DNA of 64,000 nucleotides from a virus, in the IMG/VR virus record IMGVR_UViG_3300023171_000013, positions 1 to 64,000 of that record; one strand, given 5' to 3'. Under the pieces are notes generated by a model. It did not search any database and was not told where the DNA came from. It saw only the letters and a list, made by a program, of their open reading frames with translations. The position numbers and the translations under genes were made by a program. Within the stretch, counting starts at the first letter, position 1. Each line of letters starts with the position of its first letter. Positions 12,894-21,207 of the stretch are shown one piece after another.

Positions 12894-13466
12894 ATGAACA
12901 ACAATGACACAATAGAATGCAGCGTGACCTTAACCGAGGAAGACGCTCCGCCAGCTATTCAGCAGGTAATCACTAAACCTTACGCTCCGCTCCCCGCCCC
13001 CACAGGCGGCGACCGTGAACAATGGCTCTCTCAAGCCGCCCAACTCATCCACGGCAAACCCCTCGCCATGCCGATTTCCTACGGGTTCGGAAGAGGCGGC
13101 ACCCGCAGCGCAAAAGGCTACTCCATCCACCAAGACGACAGCGGCAGCCCACAACTCTTCATTCACCCGACCACCCGTAACGCCGCAGAGCTTTGCGCAC
13201 GCATCATGCAAGCAAGCGACGCAGAGCGGACATCATGCCTAATTTACCCCGAAACAATGGCCGCAGTATACGCCGCTCAACTGCCCCCATTCCCCACCGA
13301 AGGATTGCCCCCCACGAGCAACGAGAACAAGGACGGAATTCGGCAGATCAAATGCCTTTGCCCTTCGTGCGGTTTCACCATGCGGACTAGTGCCAAATGG
13401 ATTGCCAAGGGACTACCAACGTGCGCTTGCGGCACCCAAATCATTTCAACCCTCACCACTGTTTAA
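12894..13466 (+). CDS. Zinc-ribbon protein (190 aa)
   Basis: The C-terminus has CPSC...CACG (about residues 155-180), a four-cysteine zinc ribbon with the MRTSAKWIAKG spacer seen at the tails of SprT-like phage proteins. No HExxH protease motif is present. The middle is unassigned. Follows the MoxR/VWA-like pair and may belong with it. Its stop codon also lies in an octamer. Confidence 0.6.
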   Translation: MNNNDTIECSVTLTEEDAPPAIQQVITKPYAPLPAPTGGDREQWLSQAAQLIHGKPLAMPISYGFGRGGTRSAKGYSIHQDDSGSPQLFIHPTTRNAAELCARIMQASDAERTSCLIYPETMAAVYAAQLPPFPTEGLPPTSNENKDGIRQIKCLCPSCGFTMRTSAKWIAKGLPTCACGTQIISTLTTV

Positions 13467-13469
13467 CCG

Positions 13470-13616
13470 ATGCACCTTGCCAACCTTCCCCCCCGCTATC
13501 GCCCCATCGTAAACCAAACTCCAACCAACAAAGCCCCTTCCATTCCGTTCGTTCTACTTATCGCCTCCCCAGTCTCATTTTTCGCCGCTTGGCTCATCCT
13601 TAACCTTTTCAACTAA
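13470..13616 (+). CDS. Small membrane protein (48 aa)
   Basis: ATG at 13470, three bases after the preceding stop. One hydrophobic segment near the C-terminus (PFVLLIASPVSFFAAWLIL). Function unknown. Confidence 0.5.
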   Translation: MHLANLPPRYRPIVNQTPTNKAPSIPFVLLIASPVSFFAAWLILNLFN

Positions 13617-13624
13617 TACCACAC

Positions 13625-14131
13625 ATGAAAACTAAACCTCTCGCAGTATGCGCAGACAACGCAATCGGTCTTTCCGCTCCTTCAAATGAAGTCATTGACC
13701 TGATTAACGCCCTAAACAACTCCGCAGCCGTACACACCTTCGGAGAAAAGGACGATACCAAGATGAACCCGCCGCCGGACTCCATCCCTTGCACGCTTGC
13801 CGGAGAACTGGACAGCGACGAGGAAGCCAGCCAAGGAGCCGCCACCGAAGAAGAAGCGGACACCGACCTTGACGACGAAGCCAACGAGGAGCAAGCCGAA
13901 GATTCCGACTCCGACGAACAGGACCAGCAAGACAACGAGCCGAGCACGAGCGAAGCCGAGAAGGAACAAGAGAAGAAGGAGCAGGAAGCCAAGGACGCCG
14001 CCCGCTGGCACGACTACGCATGCGCCTTTGCCTCTAATGGCACATTTAAGCCCGAACATGTGGCCGCCGCCGCAGGCGCAAACGCATCGGCTTTGCTTGA
14101 CGCTTTCAAGGCCCGTTTTCCCAACGCCTAA
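13625..14131 (+). CDS. Acidic protein (168 aa)
   Basis: Residues about 45-125 are almost entirely Glu, Asp, Ala and Gln, a disordered polyanion that could mimic DNA. The last 45 residues form a small globular tail (WHDYACAFASNGTF...). The polyanion might bind a host DNA-binding protein, but this is speculation. Confidence 0.6.
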   Translation: MKTKPLAVCADNAIGLSAPSNEVIDLINALNNSAAVHTFGEKDDTKMNPPPDSIPCTLAGELDSDEEASQGAATEEEADTDLDDEANEEQAEDSDSDEQDQQDNEPSTSEAEKEQEKKEQEAKDAARWHDYACAFASNGTFKPEHVAAAAGANASALLDAFKARFPNA

Positions 14132-14154
14132 CCAACCCCACAAAAACAAATACC

Positions 14155-14280
14155 ATGAACACAAGAGCCAACAAACACGCCCGAGCAGCCATCACCGCCC
14201 ATTTCATCGGGCCGACCAACACCAAGCCCGCCCGCATTTATATGTCCCGCAAGCCCTGCAAAGATTGGGCAGCCAGCTAA
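14155..14280 (+). CDS. Small basic protein (41 aa)
   Basis: ATG at 14155 to TAA at 14280; Arg/Lys/Ala-rich. Weakly supported by its place between two real genes with no competing frame. Confidence 0.4.
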   Translation: MNTRANKHARAAITAHFIGPTNTKPARIYMSRKPCKDWAAS

Positions 14281-14326
14281 CCCAAAACCCCCCATTGGCC
14301 GGAGTCACTAAGGCCTGTTTAACCCA

Positions 14327-14542
14327 ATGAACCACTCACCCGCTACATTCTACGCAGTCCGCGCCGGACAAGCCAACGACCACCGACTAGCCCGAGCGAA
14401 CGCCGCCACCTTAGAAGCCGCCAAGGACGCCGCCAGCCATTTCCCCTACGCCGAGGTTTACAAGGTGGAGGAAGCCGATCCCCGCCACATGCTCAGTAAT
14501 CGCAAAACCATCCTTGTTTATTCTCACGACCGCACCCAATGA
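14327..14542 (+). CDS. Hypothetical protein (71 aa)
   Basis: Starts three bases after an octamer copy (14317-14324). The pattern FYAVRAGQANDHRLARANAATLEAAKDAA suggests a small alpha/beta protein. It overlaps the next start by ATGA. Confidence 0.5.
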   Translation: MNHSPATFYAVRAGQANDHRLARANAATLEAAKDAASHFPYAEVYKVEEADPRHMLSNRKTILVYSHDRTQ

Positions 14543-14628
14543 AACTCGAAACCATCTTTGAACTCACATGCCTAACCACTCTTTCGGTCTGCGCGTGGGG
14601 TTTAGTAATCGCTCAACTCACCCAATGA
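14539..14628 (+). CDS. Tiny membrane peptide (29 aa)
   Basis: Coupled by ATGA overlaps at both ends, which argues for translation. It encodes one hydrophobic helix (TCLTTLSVCAWGLVIA). Confidence 0.45.
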   Translation: MKLETIFELTCLTTLSVCAWGLVIAQLTQ

Positions 14629-14981
14629 AAAACGACCTACACGAAATAAAGAAGCAACCCAGCCAGCCAGAGCCAACCGCTCAGGCTATGCTCGCAGCTA
14701 TCGCCATCAACACAAAGACTGATGCGATTCTAAGAGAAATGGGAGTCCCCACCGGAGAAATGGACGCCGAGTGCCACCGTTTAACCGCTCAGATGATCGA
14801 CGAACGCGCAAACATTCCCATGCTCCTTGGCGCACTCGAAAGAAGCAAAGCTGTCCAACAAACCCAACTTGCTTTTTGGGAGAAGTGCCACGCATCCACA
14901 AAGACAGACTTCGCAAAGAACATGGCAGAGCTTTGCCGCCTATCCATTGCCATCATCGACACATCCACGTCCCTAGAATGA
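14625..14981 (+). CDS. Hypothetical protein (118 aa)
   Basis: Start fixed by the ATGA overlap at 14625. Helical, charged; no family recognised. Contains an octamer at 14779. Confidence 0.55.
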   Translation: MKNDLHEIKKQPSQPEPTAQAMLAAIAINTKTDAILREMGVPTGEMDAECHRLTAQMIDERANIPMLLGALERSKAVQQTQLAFWEKCHASTKTDFAKNMAELCRLSIAIIDTSTSLE

Positions 14982-15163
14982 AACGCGCCCCTCGCCCAGC
15001 TACCTCCTCATCCATAGTAAACCAAATCCTTTCAATGGCAGCCAGCGGCACCCCGCAGAAGGCCATAGCCCTTGATCTCGGCATCGCACAACCAACCGTA
15101 AGCAAGCTCATGCGTCGTCATGGTCTTGCCCGCTACCAAAAGAAACCAAAACAAACCACATGA
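14978..15163 (+). CDS. Small helix-turn-helix protein (61 aa)
   Basis: ATGA-coupled start at 14978. Residues about 14-50 (VNQILSMAASGTPQKAIA...PTVSKLMRRHG) match a Hin/resolvase-type HTH. Probably a transcription regulator of this operon. Confidence 0.65.
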   Translation: MKRAPRPATSSSIVNQILSMAASGTPQKAIALDLGIAQPTVSKLMRRHGLARYQKKPKQTT

Positions 15164-15456
15164 ACGCAATAGAACACCAGACCTACGAATCCCCTGCCTC
15201 CTCCACTATTCGCACCCTCGAATACCTGTTCACCAAATACCAGAACCAACTCGACACACCCGCAGAACACACCATCACCCTAAAAACTACCGACCTTCGC
15301 CGCATGGCAGACGAAGACAAAGCCAACGCCCTACGCCTCTATAACCAAGGCAACGGGCTTTCGCCTCAAGCCATAGCGGACGAGTTAGGCTTTAGTTGTG
15401 CCGCGATCACGGGATTCCTTCACCGCGTAGGAGCACGCAAGCGTTTAACCAAATGA
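15160..15456 (+). CDS. HTH protein (98 aa)
   Basis: Coupled by ATGA. The C-terminal part (LRLYNQGNGLSPQAIADEL...AAITGFLHRVG) is a resolvase-like HTH similar to that of the preceding protein. Ends within an octamer at 15443. Confidence 0.6.
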   Translation: MNAIEHQTYESPASSTIRTLEYLFTKYQNQLDTPAEHTITLKTTDLRRMADEDKANALRLYNQGNGLSPQAIADELGFSCAAITGFLHRVGARKRLTK

Positions 15457-15749
15457 GCTGCGAACAAGTAAGGAAAAGCAAATGCGCCACCTGTCCCTTC
15501 CGTGAAGGCTCACCTTACGAACACCTGCGCGACTACCTAACCGAAGCCTCGCTTAAACAAGGACGCATCTGCCACTCCACCGGAGTCTCGGCTATCAAAC
15601 AAACAAAGCTCCCCGAAAAGATTTGCAGGGGTAGCCGTGATTTACAGTTAGCCTACATGCACGCAGCAGGCGTGATCGAACAACCCACAGACGCCGCATG
15701 GTCTAAGAAGTGGGAAGAAGTTAAGAAACAAAACAAAGCCAACCAATGA
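15453..15749 (+). CDS. Cys-rich protein (98 aa)
   Basis: Start at 15453 by ATGA overlap. Cysteines at the N-terminus (CEQ...CATCPF), then CHSTG and CRGS, suggest metal or iron-sulfur binding. This CxxCPFR pattern is seen in small phage proteins of unknown role. Confidence 0.55.
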   Translation: MSCEQVRKSKCATCPFREGSPYEHLRDYLTEASLKQGRICHSTGVSAIKQTKLPEKICRGSRDLQLAYMHAAGVIEQPTDAAWSKKWEEVKKQNKANQ

Positions 15750-15973
15750 ATAATCCAGAAGAACAAGCACAGACTCAGCTAAACAGTAACGAAAACGCGC
15801 CAGCGTTTAACCAACAAAAATACAATAAGATGTGCGCAGACCGCATTGATTTCTGTGTTTACGTCCAAAACGTGGTCAACCCATCGCGCATATCCACCGG
15901 ACAGGAGCCTATGAAACATCAAGATGCTTGGGCCTGCTATAACCTTATCACCAGCGGAATCTTTCGCAACTAA
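15746..15973 (+). CDS. Hypothetical protein (75 aa)
   Basis: Coupled to its upstream gene by ATGA. Asn/Gln-rich N-terminus. Octamer at 15805. Function unknown. Confidence 0.5.
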   Translation: MNNPEEQAQTQLNSNENAPAFNQQKYNKMCADRIDFCVYVQNVVNPSRISTGQEPMKHQDAWACYNLITSGIFRN

Positions 15974-15982
15974 ACCAACCCA

Positions 15983-16432
15983 ATGAAACTCGACAAACAA
16001 AACCTATGGCGGGGAACCCACAAGGGCATCTCCTTTAAGATCGTTCAATGGAACATCGACCACAACTTCCCTGAAATCTACAGCCCTACCGGAACGTGGA
16101 ACTACTACGTTTTTATTCACGAAACCACTGTTGCAAAACCAATCTTTGAAAAGCTATGGCTGCCCGCAAAGTTAGAGAAGATCATCCCTAAGTCTCGCGG
16201 CTGGGTTACTCACGACTACTACGTTCCTTTCGGCTCCATCGACATGCACGGAGGCATCACCTTCTACGCAAAGCACGGCGAGATTGAAGGCTTCCGCGCA
16301 GTAGAAATCGGCTGCGATTACAACCACCTCTACGACAATCAAACCGCGTGGACCGTGGAAATGGTTCACGCTGACTGCATCAGAACTATCAACCACCTTA
16401 TCGAAACCTTTAACATCGAAGTAAAAGAATGA
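15983..16432 (+). CDS. Hypothetical protein (149 aa)
   Basis: Rich in aromatic residues and alternating strands (YYVFIHETTV, WVTHDYYVPFG, YNHLYDNQTAW), compatible with a beta fold. No family recognised. Confidence 0.6.
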   Translation: MKLDKQNLWRGTHKGISFKIVQWNIDHNFPEIYSPTGTWNYYVFIHETTVAKPIFEKLWLPAKLEKIIPKSRGWVTHDYYVPFGSIDMHGGITFYAKHGEIEGFRAVEIGCDYNHLYDNQTAWTVEMVHADCIRTINHLIETFNIEVKE

Positions 16433-16749
16433 ATACCGAAACCAACCAAAAGAAATTCACCGTCCCTGTTACTCAATTCATACGTCCTCATCGCGGCATA
16501 CGTGAGGAGACTACCGAAATCAGCGAGGCACTACGCCCCAAGTTTGAACTCATGCAGAAACTCAATTGCCGACTAACCGCAGAGGTTCTGCCTACTGGAC
16601 ACGTATCGCTTTGTATCGAGCAGCCTTCTCTTGGCGATGTGGATTGCCGAATTGCAACCAACGGCCCGCAAGTTCAGGAGAAAATAGAGGCTATGCTAGG
16701 CGACTTCACAGAAGAATCGTTTAACCAATTCAAGGAGGTAATGAGCTAA
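16429..16749 (+). CDS. Hypothetical protein (106 aa)
   Basis: ATGA-coupled. The middle (LTAEVLPTGHVSLCIEQPSLGD) looks like a beta hairpin. Octamer at 16719. Function unknown. Confidence 0.55.
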   Translation: MNTETNQKKFTVPVTQFIRPHRGIREETTEISEALRPKFELMQKLNCRLTAEVLPTGHVSLCIEQPSLGDVDCRIATNGPQVQEKIEAMLGDFTEESFNQFKEVMS

Positions 16750-17081
16750 TGAGCACCAAAAACAAAACCATCCAGCAAATCTGCGACGAAGACACAGGCG
16801 ATTCCTCGCTCATCACCAACCTAGTCCGACGCGGGAAGGAACTAGAGGCAGAGAAAAACAAGATGCTGACTGACTGGTTAACCGAGCGAGCTATCTTTAC
16901 TAAACAAATTGAAAACCTACTCCAAGACAAGGCGCGGCTCGATTGGCTGGAACTCACCGAAGGGATAGAGAACGGAGAGAAATACGAAATTGAATGCTCC
17001 ATCACCTACAAAGGAAATACCGGAAGCCAACCGATGTTTCCAGCCACACGCGCAGGTATCGACGACGCTCGCCGTGCCTAA
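16749..17081 (+). CDS. Hypothetical coiled-coil protein (110 aa)
   Basis: Start overlaps the preceding stop (TAATG). Residues about 30-70 are a charged helix ending in ARLDWLEL, a pattern seen at the end of phage coiled-coil proteins. Terminator follows. Confidence 0.55.
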   Translation: MSTKNKTIQQICDEDTGDSSLITNLVRRGKELEAEKNKMLTDWLTERAIFTKQIENLLQDKARLDWLELTEGIENGEKYEIECSITYKGNTGSQPMFPATRAGIDDARRA

Positions 17082-17105
17082 GCCTAAGCACACCCCATCA
17101 ATCCT

Positions 17106-17138
17106 ATACCCCCTCGCTGGCATGGAGGGGGTATTTCT
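17106..17138 (+). terminator. Intrinsic terminator
   Basis: ATACCCCCTC pairs with GAGGGGGTAT over 10 bp around a nine-base loop, followed by TTCTTT. Confidence 0.85.
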
Positions 17139-17176
17139 TTCTCCGCAGGACAACGCCCACCTGCTACGCAAAACCA

Positions 17177-17491
17177 ATGCAATCAAGTCAGTCCGACCCC
17201 ACAAAAAAACCCGCCTCCTTTTACGGACAGCGGGAGTGTTTAACCACGAAGAAGGGAGATAAACCAAACATGAACTCATTAAGTATAATAAACTCAATTG
17301 ATTCCCCCCGATGCGGAACCTATATCGAGTGCCAATTTGGCAGAACTCGACGCTGTTCTAAAACAGACGATCAATGCGCGTCATGCGCTTTGATTCAGTC
17401 CGAAATGATCATTACTGCACTTAGCGAGGAACTAGATCGCAGAGAATCAAGACAATCTATAGTCGAAGTCGAAATAGATCACGGAGCTTAG
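17177..17491 (+). CDS. Cys-containing protein (104 aa)
   Basis: Lies beyond the terminator. ATG at 17177; the ATG at 17270 is an alternative giving 73 residues. Several cysteines (CGTYIEC, RRCSK, CASC) suggest a small metal site. Its stop overlaps the convergent gene by four bases. Confidence 0.45.
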   Translation: MQSSQSDPTKKPASFYGQRECLTTKKGDKPNMNSLSIINSIDSPRCGTYIECQFGRTRRCSKTDDQCASCALIQSEMIITALSEELDRRESRQSIVEVEIDHGA

Positions 17492-17937
17492 CTCTCACTA
17501 AAAGGAACCAACCTCTTGCTGTAAACTACCCTCAAATAACCATAGTCCACACCAGTCAGTTCCCCTGCTTTCTTTAGGCACTTGGTAAACGTTCCAAAAC
17601 CAGCGCGGTATAGCTTATATGCTCTCTCAATAGCGTATGTAAGCTGCCGCGCTTCATACTTTTTACCCACAAACTCACGTTGCACCGTCATTGCATCCTT
17701 ACCCCTACGCTTGATAGCAAGCGCGTGCTTCTTAATCGAGTCCACCTTTACACCCGTCACCTCTTGCGCTGCCTTCATCCCATGAGTCGCCGCATACCGC
17801 ACCGCCTCATCCAACTGCATGATGGAATACTTTCGCATACGTAACCCACGCTTTGCATTGGGGTTTAACCGAAGATACTCCTGTGCTGAGGCAGAGCCAA
17901 GGTCTGTAGTTCTCTGGATAGAGGGCAGAGGAGTCAT
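17488..17937 (-). CDS. Hypothetical DNA-binding-like protein (149 aa)
   Basis: Basic, helical protein. The segment YAATHGMKAAQEVTGVKVDS resembles an HTH. It is the distal gene of a leftward operon that begins near 19043. Octamer at 17863. Confidence 0.5.
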   Translation of the reverse strand: MTPLPSIQRTTDLGSASAQEYLRLNPNAKRGLRMRKYSIMQLDEAVRYAATHGMKAAQEVTGVKVDSIKKHALAIKRRGKDAMTVQREFVGKKYEARQLTYAIERAYKLYRAGFGTFTKCLKKAGELTGVDYGYLRVVYSKRLVPFSES

Positions 17938-18146
17938 TTAATAACCTCCATCACCTTAATATCAGAACCAATGTCCACTGTCTGTGCCTGCTTGAACTCT
18001 ATAAGATCATCCTTGGCTTCATTAAAAGTAGAGCGAGCCTTTGGTTTGATATTAAAGAAAGCCAACCCATCAGGAGAATGCTGGGCATAGAAATACACCC
18101 ATTCACCACCAATTTGTTTAACCACCACTCTATAACGAGGTTTCAT
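17934..18146 (-). CDS. Hypothetical protein (70 aa)
   Basis: Overlaps its neighbours by ATGA. Beta-rich start (RYRVVVKQIGGEWVYFYAQ). Octamer at 18116. Function unknown. Confidence 0.5.
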   Translation of the reverse strand: MKPRYRVVVKQIGGEWVYFYAQHSPDGLAFFNIKPKARSTFNEAKDDLIEFKQAQTVDIGSDIKVMEVIK

Positions 18147-18385
18147 TTAGAATATAAAGCAGAACGTAGAATTTCAAACGAGGCTTCTGCGCGTTCACCC
18201 CATTCACTTTCTCGTCCATTCGCATTATCAATTGCCTCATTAATCGCTGTGAGCAGCTTTGTATTCTGCCGTTCAAGGCGTCCGGCAAACTCAGCATCAA
18301 CCAATTGAAGCGTGCTCTTTTCTGGCAACTTTCTCCAATCGCTAAGCGGAGATTTTAGTTCGTCTGTTTTAGGTGTATCACTCAT
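18143..18385 (-). CDS. Hypothetical protein (80 aa)
   Basis: ATGA-coupled to the next gene. Begins MSDTPKTDELKS, a start seen in many small phage proteins that end in a helical region. Function unknown. Confidence 0.5.
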   Translation of the reverse strand: MSDTPKTDELKSPLSDWRKLPEKSTLQLVDAEFAGRLERQNTKLLTAINEAIDNANGRESEWGERAEASFEILRSALYSK

Positions 18386-18393
18386 AGGTTTAT

Positions 18394-18810
18394 TTATTTT
18401 TGGTTCGCTTGCTTGGCTTCCACGGAGTCAGGCCCGAAGACTGAGATTTCGATTCGTTCTTCTGCATCCGTTTTGACTTTGATTTGCTCTGCGATGTCCA
18501 GCCTGATGTCTTGTTGTCGATCATCAGGGATACAACCGATATAGCGGAGGCAATCCAACTCCCACTTACAGAATTGGTTGTCGAAATCGGTTGGGATTTT
18601 TCTATACACCTCAATGCGGATAAGAAATCTGCCTGCGCCTGCTTTTTTGCTTTCAACCGCTGCCAATGTCCCATCGACAAGACTGCATTCAGGGATAAGC
18701 ACCTGCGCTTGATTACTATTTTGAACGGATATGCTTCCGCCGGAAACGGAATAGCCTTTCCTTCCTGTGATTTCGGCAAGCTGCTCACTGGTTAAACGAG
18801 GGCTGGGCAT
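18394..18810 (-). CDS. rusA: RusA-like Holliday junction resolvase
   Basis: The 138-residue protein has the RusA signature: an acidic and basic track PTDFDNQFCKWELDCLRY followed by GCIPDDRQ, giving the conserved Asp residues that bind metal, then a beta strand ERIEISV. RusA resolves recombination intermediates or branched DNA before packaging. An octamer copy (18790) lies near its start and forms the stop codon of the upstream gene, which overlaps by 19 bases. Confidence 0.75.
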   Translation of the reverse strand: MPSPRLTSEQLAEITGRKGYSVSGGSISVQNSNQAQVLIPECSLVDGTLAAVESKKAGAGRFLIRIEVYRKIPTDFDNQFCKWELDCLRYIGCIPDDRQQDIRLDIAEQIKVKTDAEERIEISVFGPDSVEAKQANQK

Positions 18811-19043
18811 GTGACTCCTTCGATCACCGGCTCACTCACCGGAGCTTGCAACGCGGGACCACCCGATTCCTTCCAGTCTAGAAACATACGCACAGTCTTA
18901 CCAATCTGCTCAGGGGTAAGCTCGAAGTGCCAACACAACGCCTCCGCAATCATCTGTGAAGTCAATGCATCGGCCTGTATCTTGGCTACGTCACTGTTCA
19001 CTTGGCGCATAAACTTCTTCCGGCTCTGTCGTTTTGGTTTCAT
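18792..19043 (-). CDS. Hypothetical protein (83 aa)
   Basis: Basic N-terminus, then a helical region (SQMIAEALCWHFELTPEQIGK). Its stop codon is inside an octamer. Function unknown. Confidence 0.5.
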   Translation of the reverse strand: MKPKRQSRKKFMRQVNSDVAKIQADALTSQMIAEALCWHFELTPEQIGKTVRMFLDWKESGGPALQAPVSEPVIEGVTCPALV

Positions 19044-19146
19044 TAGTTAAATTCCTTTATCGTTCATAGATTAGTTCTCCTTGTTTCTCTATTTTTAATA
19101 GCATCAAGTCAACCATAACTCGGCGTGGGCGTGTCTTTGGTCGGGT

Positions 19147-19287
19147 TCATTTCGGGCGTCCTTTCTTGCAGATTATTCCGTCTCTTCCCAAAACTGCACC
19201 GCAATGCCTGCATACATATCTGCGTCCTTTGTTGTCCCAAAATTCCTCGTATGAATGGCCATCGCCTAAGTCGATATAGGTGCTCAT
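19147..19287 (-). CDS. Small zinc-finger protein (46 aa)
   Basis: Start at 19287 is set by AAAGGAG nine bases upstream and an ATGA overlap with the preceding mini-gene. CRHCG and a later C suggest a zinc knuckle. Confidence 0.55.
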   Translation of the reverse strand: MSTYIDLGDGHSYEEFWDNKGRRYVCRHCGAVLGRDGIICKKGRPK

Positions 19288-19361
19288 GCGGCTCCTTTCT
19301 GCGCTCGCTTGGCCAAAATTAAAGCAATACATGCGGTTAGGGCGCGGTTTCTAGTAGTCAT
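19284..19361 (-). CDS. Leader-like peptide (25 aa)
   Basis: ATG at 19361, stop overlapping the next ATG. A hydrophobic segment (ALTACIALILA) is followed by basic residues. It lies 34 bases after an upstream element. Either a tiny membrane peptide or a translational leader. Confidence 0.4.
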   Translation of the reverse strand: MTTRNRALTACIALILAKRAQKGAA

Positions 19362-19394
19362 GAATGCATACAAATCCAGCAGGCTTATGAACCG

Positions 19395-19410
19395 TCAACT
19401 AAGTAAGCAT
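19395..19410 (-). promoter_or_regulatory. Upstream element (GCTTACTTAGTTGA form)
   Basis: On the minus strand reads ATGCTTACTTAGTTGA, matching the first eight bases of the 14-base element. Precedes the 19361 and 19287 starts. Confidence 0.4.
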
Positions 19411-19766
19411 CAGTAGTTATCCAACAACCCATTCTCCCTAGACCAAGATTTATTTTGCTCAATGCGTTCATGCATCTCCCTACACACCGCCAGCCACTTA
19501 CTCGTATCGTTTAACCGCGAGCCGTAGCGTTTGGAAACATGGTGAATATCGGTAGCCAGCGGAACCTCACGCTCCCACCTAAAAGGATGCGCTGTGTATC
19601 TGCCCCCCTTGGCAATCACCTCGGCTTCATCTATTCCGTTTATCTTCATAAACGCCTGACAATATGGATGGGCTAATAGGTAGTCTTTTCGTAGCTTGGA
19701 ATACTCCCTGAGTTCTTTGCTTCGCTTACCACTCACACGTTTAATAGCACACCGTTTCATGCGCAC
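19410..19766 (-). CDS. HNH-type nuclease-like protein (118 aa)
   Basis: Contains ATDIHHVSKRYGS, then KWLAVCREMHERIEQN: the HH and later C...H of an HNH fold. It resembles the small phage HNH proteins related to recombination functions. Lies upstream of RusA in a DNA-processing operon. Confidence 0.65.
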   Translation of the reverse strand: MRMKRCAIKRVSGKRSKELREYSKLRKDYLLAHPYCQAFMKINGIDEAEVIAKGGRYTAHPFRWEREVPLATDIHHVSKRYGSRLNDTSKWLAVCREMHERIEQNKSWSRENGLLDNY

Positions 19767-19945
19767 TCCCTCGCTCTCACATCCAGCCTAGCTGGCTCAA
19801 CGTAGCGACCATATTTAGCCTCTACCCTAAGTGCTCCTTCTGCTGCGAGCTTCGCTAGCTCCTGCCAGTTTACACGTTCATGCCTTTCCCTTACACCACT
19901 CTTGATGCTATATGCCTTAGATTCACTGCCGTTGCGTCTCTTCAT
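19757..19945 (-). CDS. Hypothetical basic protein (62 aa)
   Basis: Overlaps both neighbours. Lys/Arg/Glu-rich with an NWQELAKLAAEGALRVEA helix. Function unknown. Confidence 0.5.
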   Translation of the reverse strand: MKRRNGSESKAYSIKSGVRERHERVNWQELAKLAAEGALRVEAKYGRYVEPARLDVRARECA

Positions 19946-20229
19946 TGTTCTTCCTTTTTATTTTTATCGAATTGGTCAAAGCGTTTAACCGCCCACACTG
20001 CGAACTTTCTACGAGCGTCGATTATGTGTGAGCAAGCACGAGTTGGTATATGGCCGCGTTTCAACACGGGTGTATAACTAGTTTCCGCCCAACGGCAGAC
20101 ACAAAACCCCCAGCCCTCAAGCCCCGCCAAATCCACCAAGTAACTAGCCCCACCTTCTGACTTACTTGGGATAAGCCAGCGAGTAGGGTAGTCGTATGGC
20201 TCCTCAACTTTTAGTGGAGGTATTGGCAT
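19942..20229 (-). CDS. SWIM-like zinc-finger protein (95 aa)
   Basis: SYLVDLAGLEGWGFCVC followed by CSHI about 25 residues later fits the CxC...CxH SWIM zinc motif, which binds DNA or proteins. ATGA-coupled downstream. Octamer at 19983. Confidence 0.6.
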   Translation of the reverse strand: MPIPPLKVEEPYDYPTRWLIPSKSEGGASYLVDLAGLEGWGFCVCRWAETSYTPVLKRGHIPTRACSHIIDARRKFAVWAVKRFDQFDKNKKEEQ

Positions 20230-20347
20230 AAACGAAAACTAGATTTGGCATCGTATAGACCTTACTTCCAATTGGTCCACCATACCGAGATAGATCACGG
20301 CACACAAATCCCAAAAGCTTTGGATCGAGCTTAATGGTTATATTCAT
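20204..20347 (-). CDS. Small protein (47 aa)
   Basis: ATG at 20347, just after the end of the nuclease gene, to a TGA at 20204, overlapping the SWIM gene start by 26 bases. Begins MNITIKLDPKLLGF and is beta-rich. It fills an otherwise empty slot in a packed operon. Confidence 0.5.
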   Translation of the reverse strand: MNITIKLDPKLLGFVCRDLSRYGGPIGSKVYTMPNLVFVYANTSTKS

Positions 20348-20352
20348 ATTGG

Positions 20353-21207
20353 TTAAACAAGGTTCACATCTACGGTTACTGAGTCATCCGATGGAGCCAC
20401 ATGCACCCCACCGCGTTGCTCCTTCAACTCCCACAAACCAGCAGGCCAATGGTCACGGTCACATGAGTAGAGGTATGCCGCGCACAGGAACTCATTCATC
20501 CCCTGCTCCTGCTCCTCTGCTGTCCACCACTTAGCCACCGGCTCACAGGGTTCACCTGAGTTTATAGCCAGCGATACTACCCGAGGCAAGGAACCACCAT
20601 GTTTCTTCTGGTAGCACCGTGCATAGAAAGCCAACTGTCTCACCCATGATTGATAGAAAGAGGGCTTTGCCCACTTTCCAGTCTTGGTCTTCTTAAATCC
20701 AGTAGTCTTGAAATCTACAATACATGGTTCACCAGCATGATTATAAAACACCATGTCCGTCTTGCCCGCAAAGCCAATGTCTTCATCTGCCATCATCAGT
20801 TCATTGCCGATGACACTTCCCACGTTCGCACACAACCAAGGCACGCACGCATTGTAATGCTCGGCTACGTTGTCATCATTACAGGCCAGAGGATAATGCT
20901 CTAGTGCGTTATGAAGCGCAGTCCCAAAGTCCGCAGCATCCGTGCGTTTAACCTCGGACAGATTAGCAATGCGTTCCTTGTATTGCTCTACGCTTTCAAC
21001 AGGACCACGAGGGTTGTTGATTACAGCATCCAGCATGTTGCCGCGAATCCATATATCAAGACCAACGTTAGCCACCATCTTGAGGGCCATGGTAGCAGAA
21101 GCATACAGCTTCCCCTCGCGTGCCTCCTTGATAGAAGCACCATAGGCAGACTCAACTACTCCATCAGGGAGTAGTCGGTAGAAATGGCTTACATCATTCT
21201 TGCTCAT
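20353..21207 (-). CDS. PD-(D/E)XK exonuclease (RecB/Cas4-like fold)
   Basis: The 284-residue protein shows ALHNALEHYP (helix with His), GKTDMVFYNHAG (Asp) and CIVDFKTTG (the D-F-K active-site core), then a Gln-containing helix SWVRQLAFYARCY. This is the RecB-type PDDEXK order, typical of phage exonucleases in recombination. It lies next to an SSB-like gene, as expected for a recombination module. Confidence 0.8.
   Translation of the reverse strand: MSKNDVSHFYRLLPDGVVESAYGASIKEAREGKLYASATMALKMVANVGLDIWIRGNMLDAVINNPRGPVESVEQYKERIANLSEVKRTDAADFGTALHNALEHYPLACNDDNVAEHYNACVPWLCANVGSVIGNELMMADEDIGFAGKTDMVFYNHAGEPCIVDFKTTGFKKTKTGKWAKPSFYQSWVRQLAFYARCYQKKHGGSLPRVVSLAINSGEPCEPVAKWWTAEEQEQGMNEFLCAAYLYSCDRDHWPAGLWELKEQRGGVHVAPSDDSVTVDVNLV

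Noticed and set aside
13797-14330. Long Pro/Arg-rich frame opposite in phase to the acidic gene
   Set aside because: Composition is what results from reading the GAA/GAC-rich acidic gene out of frame.
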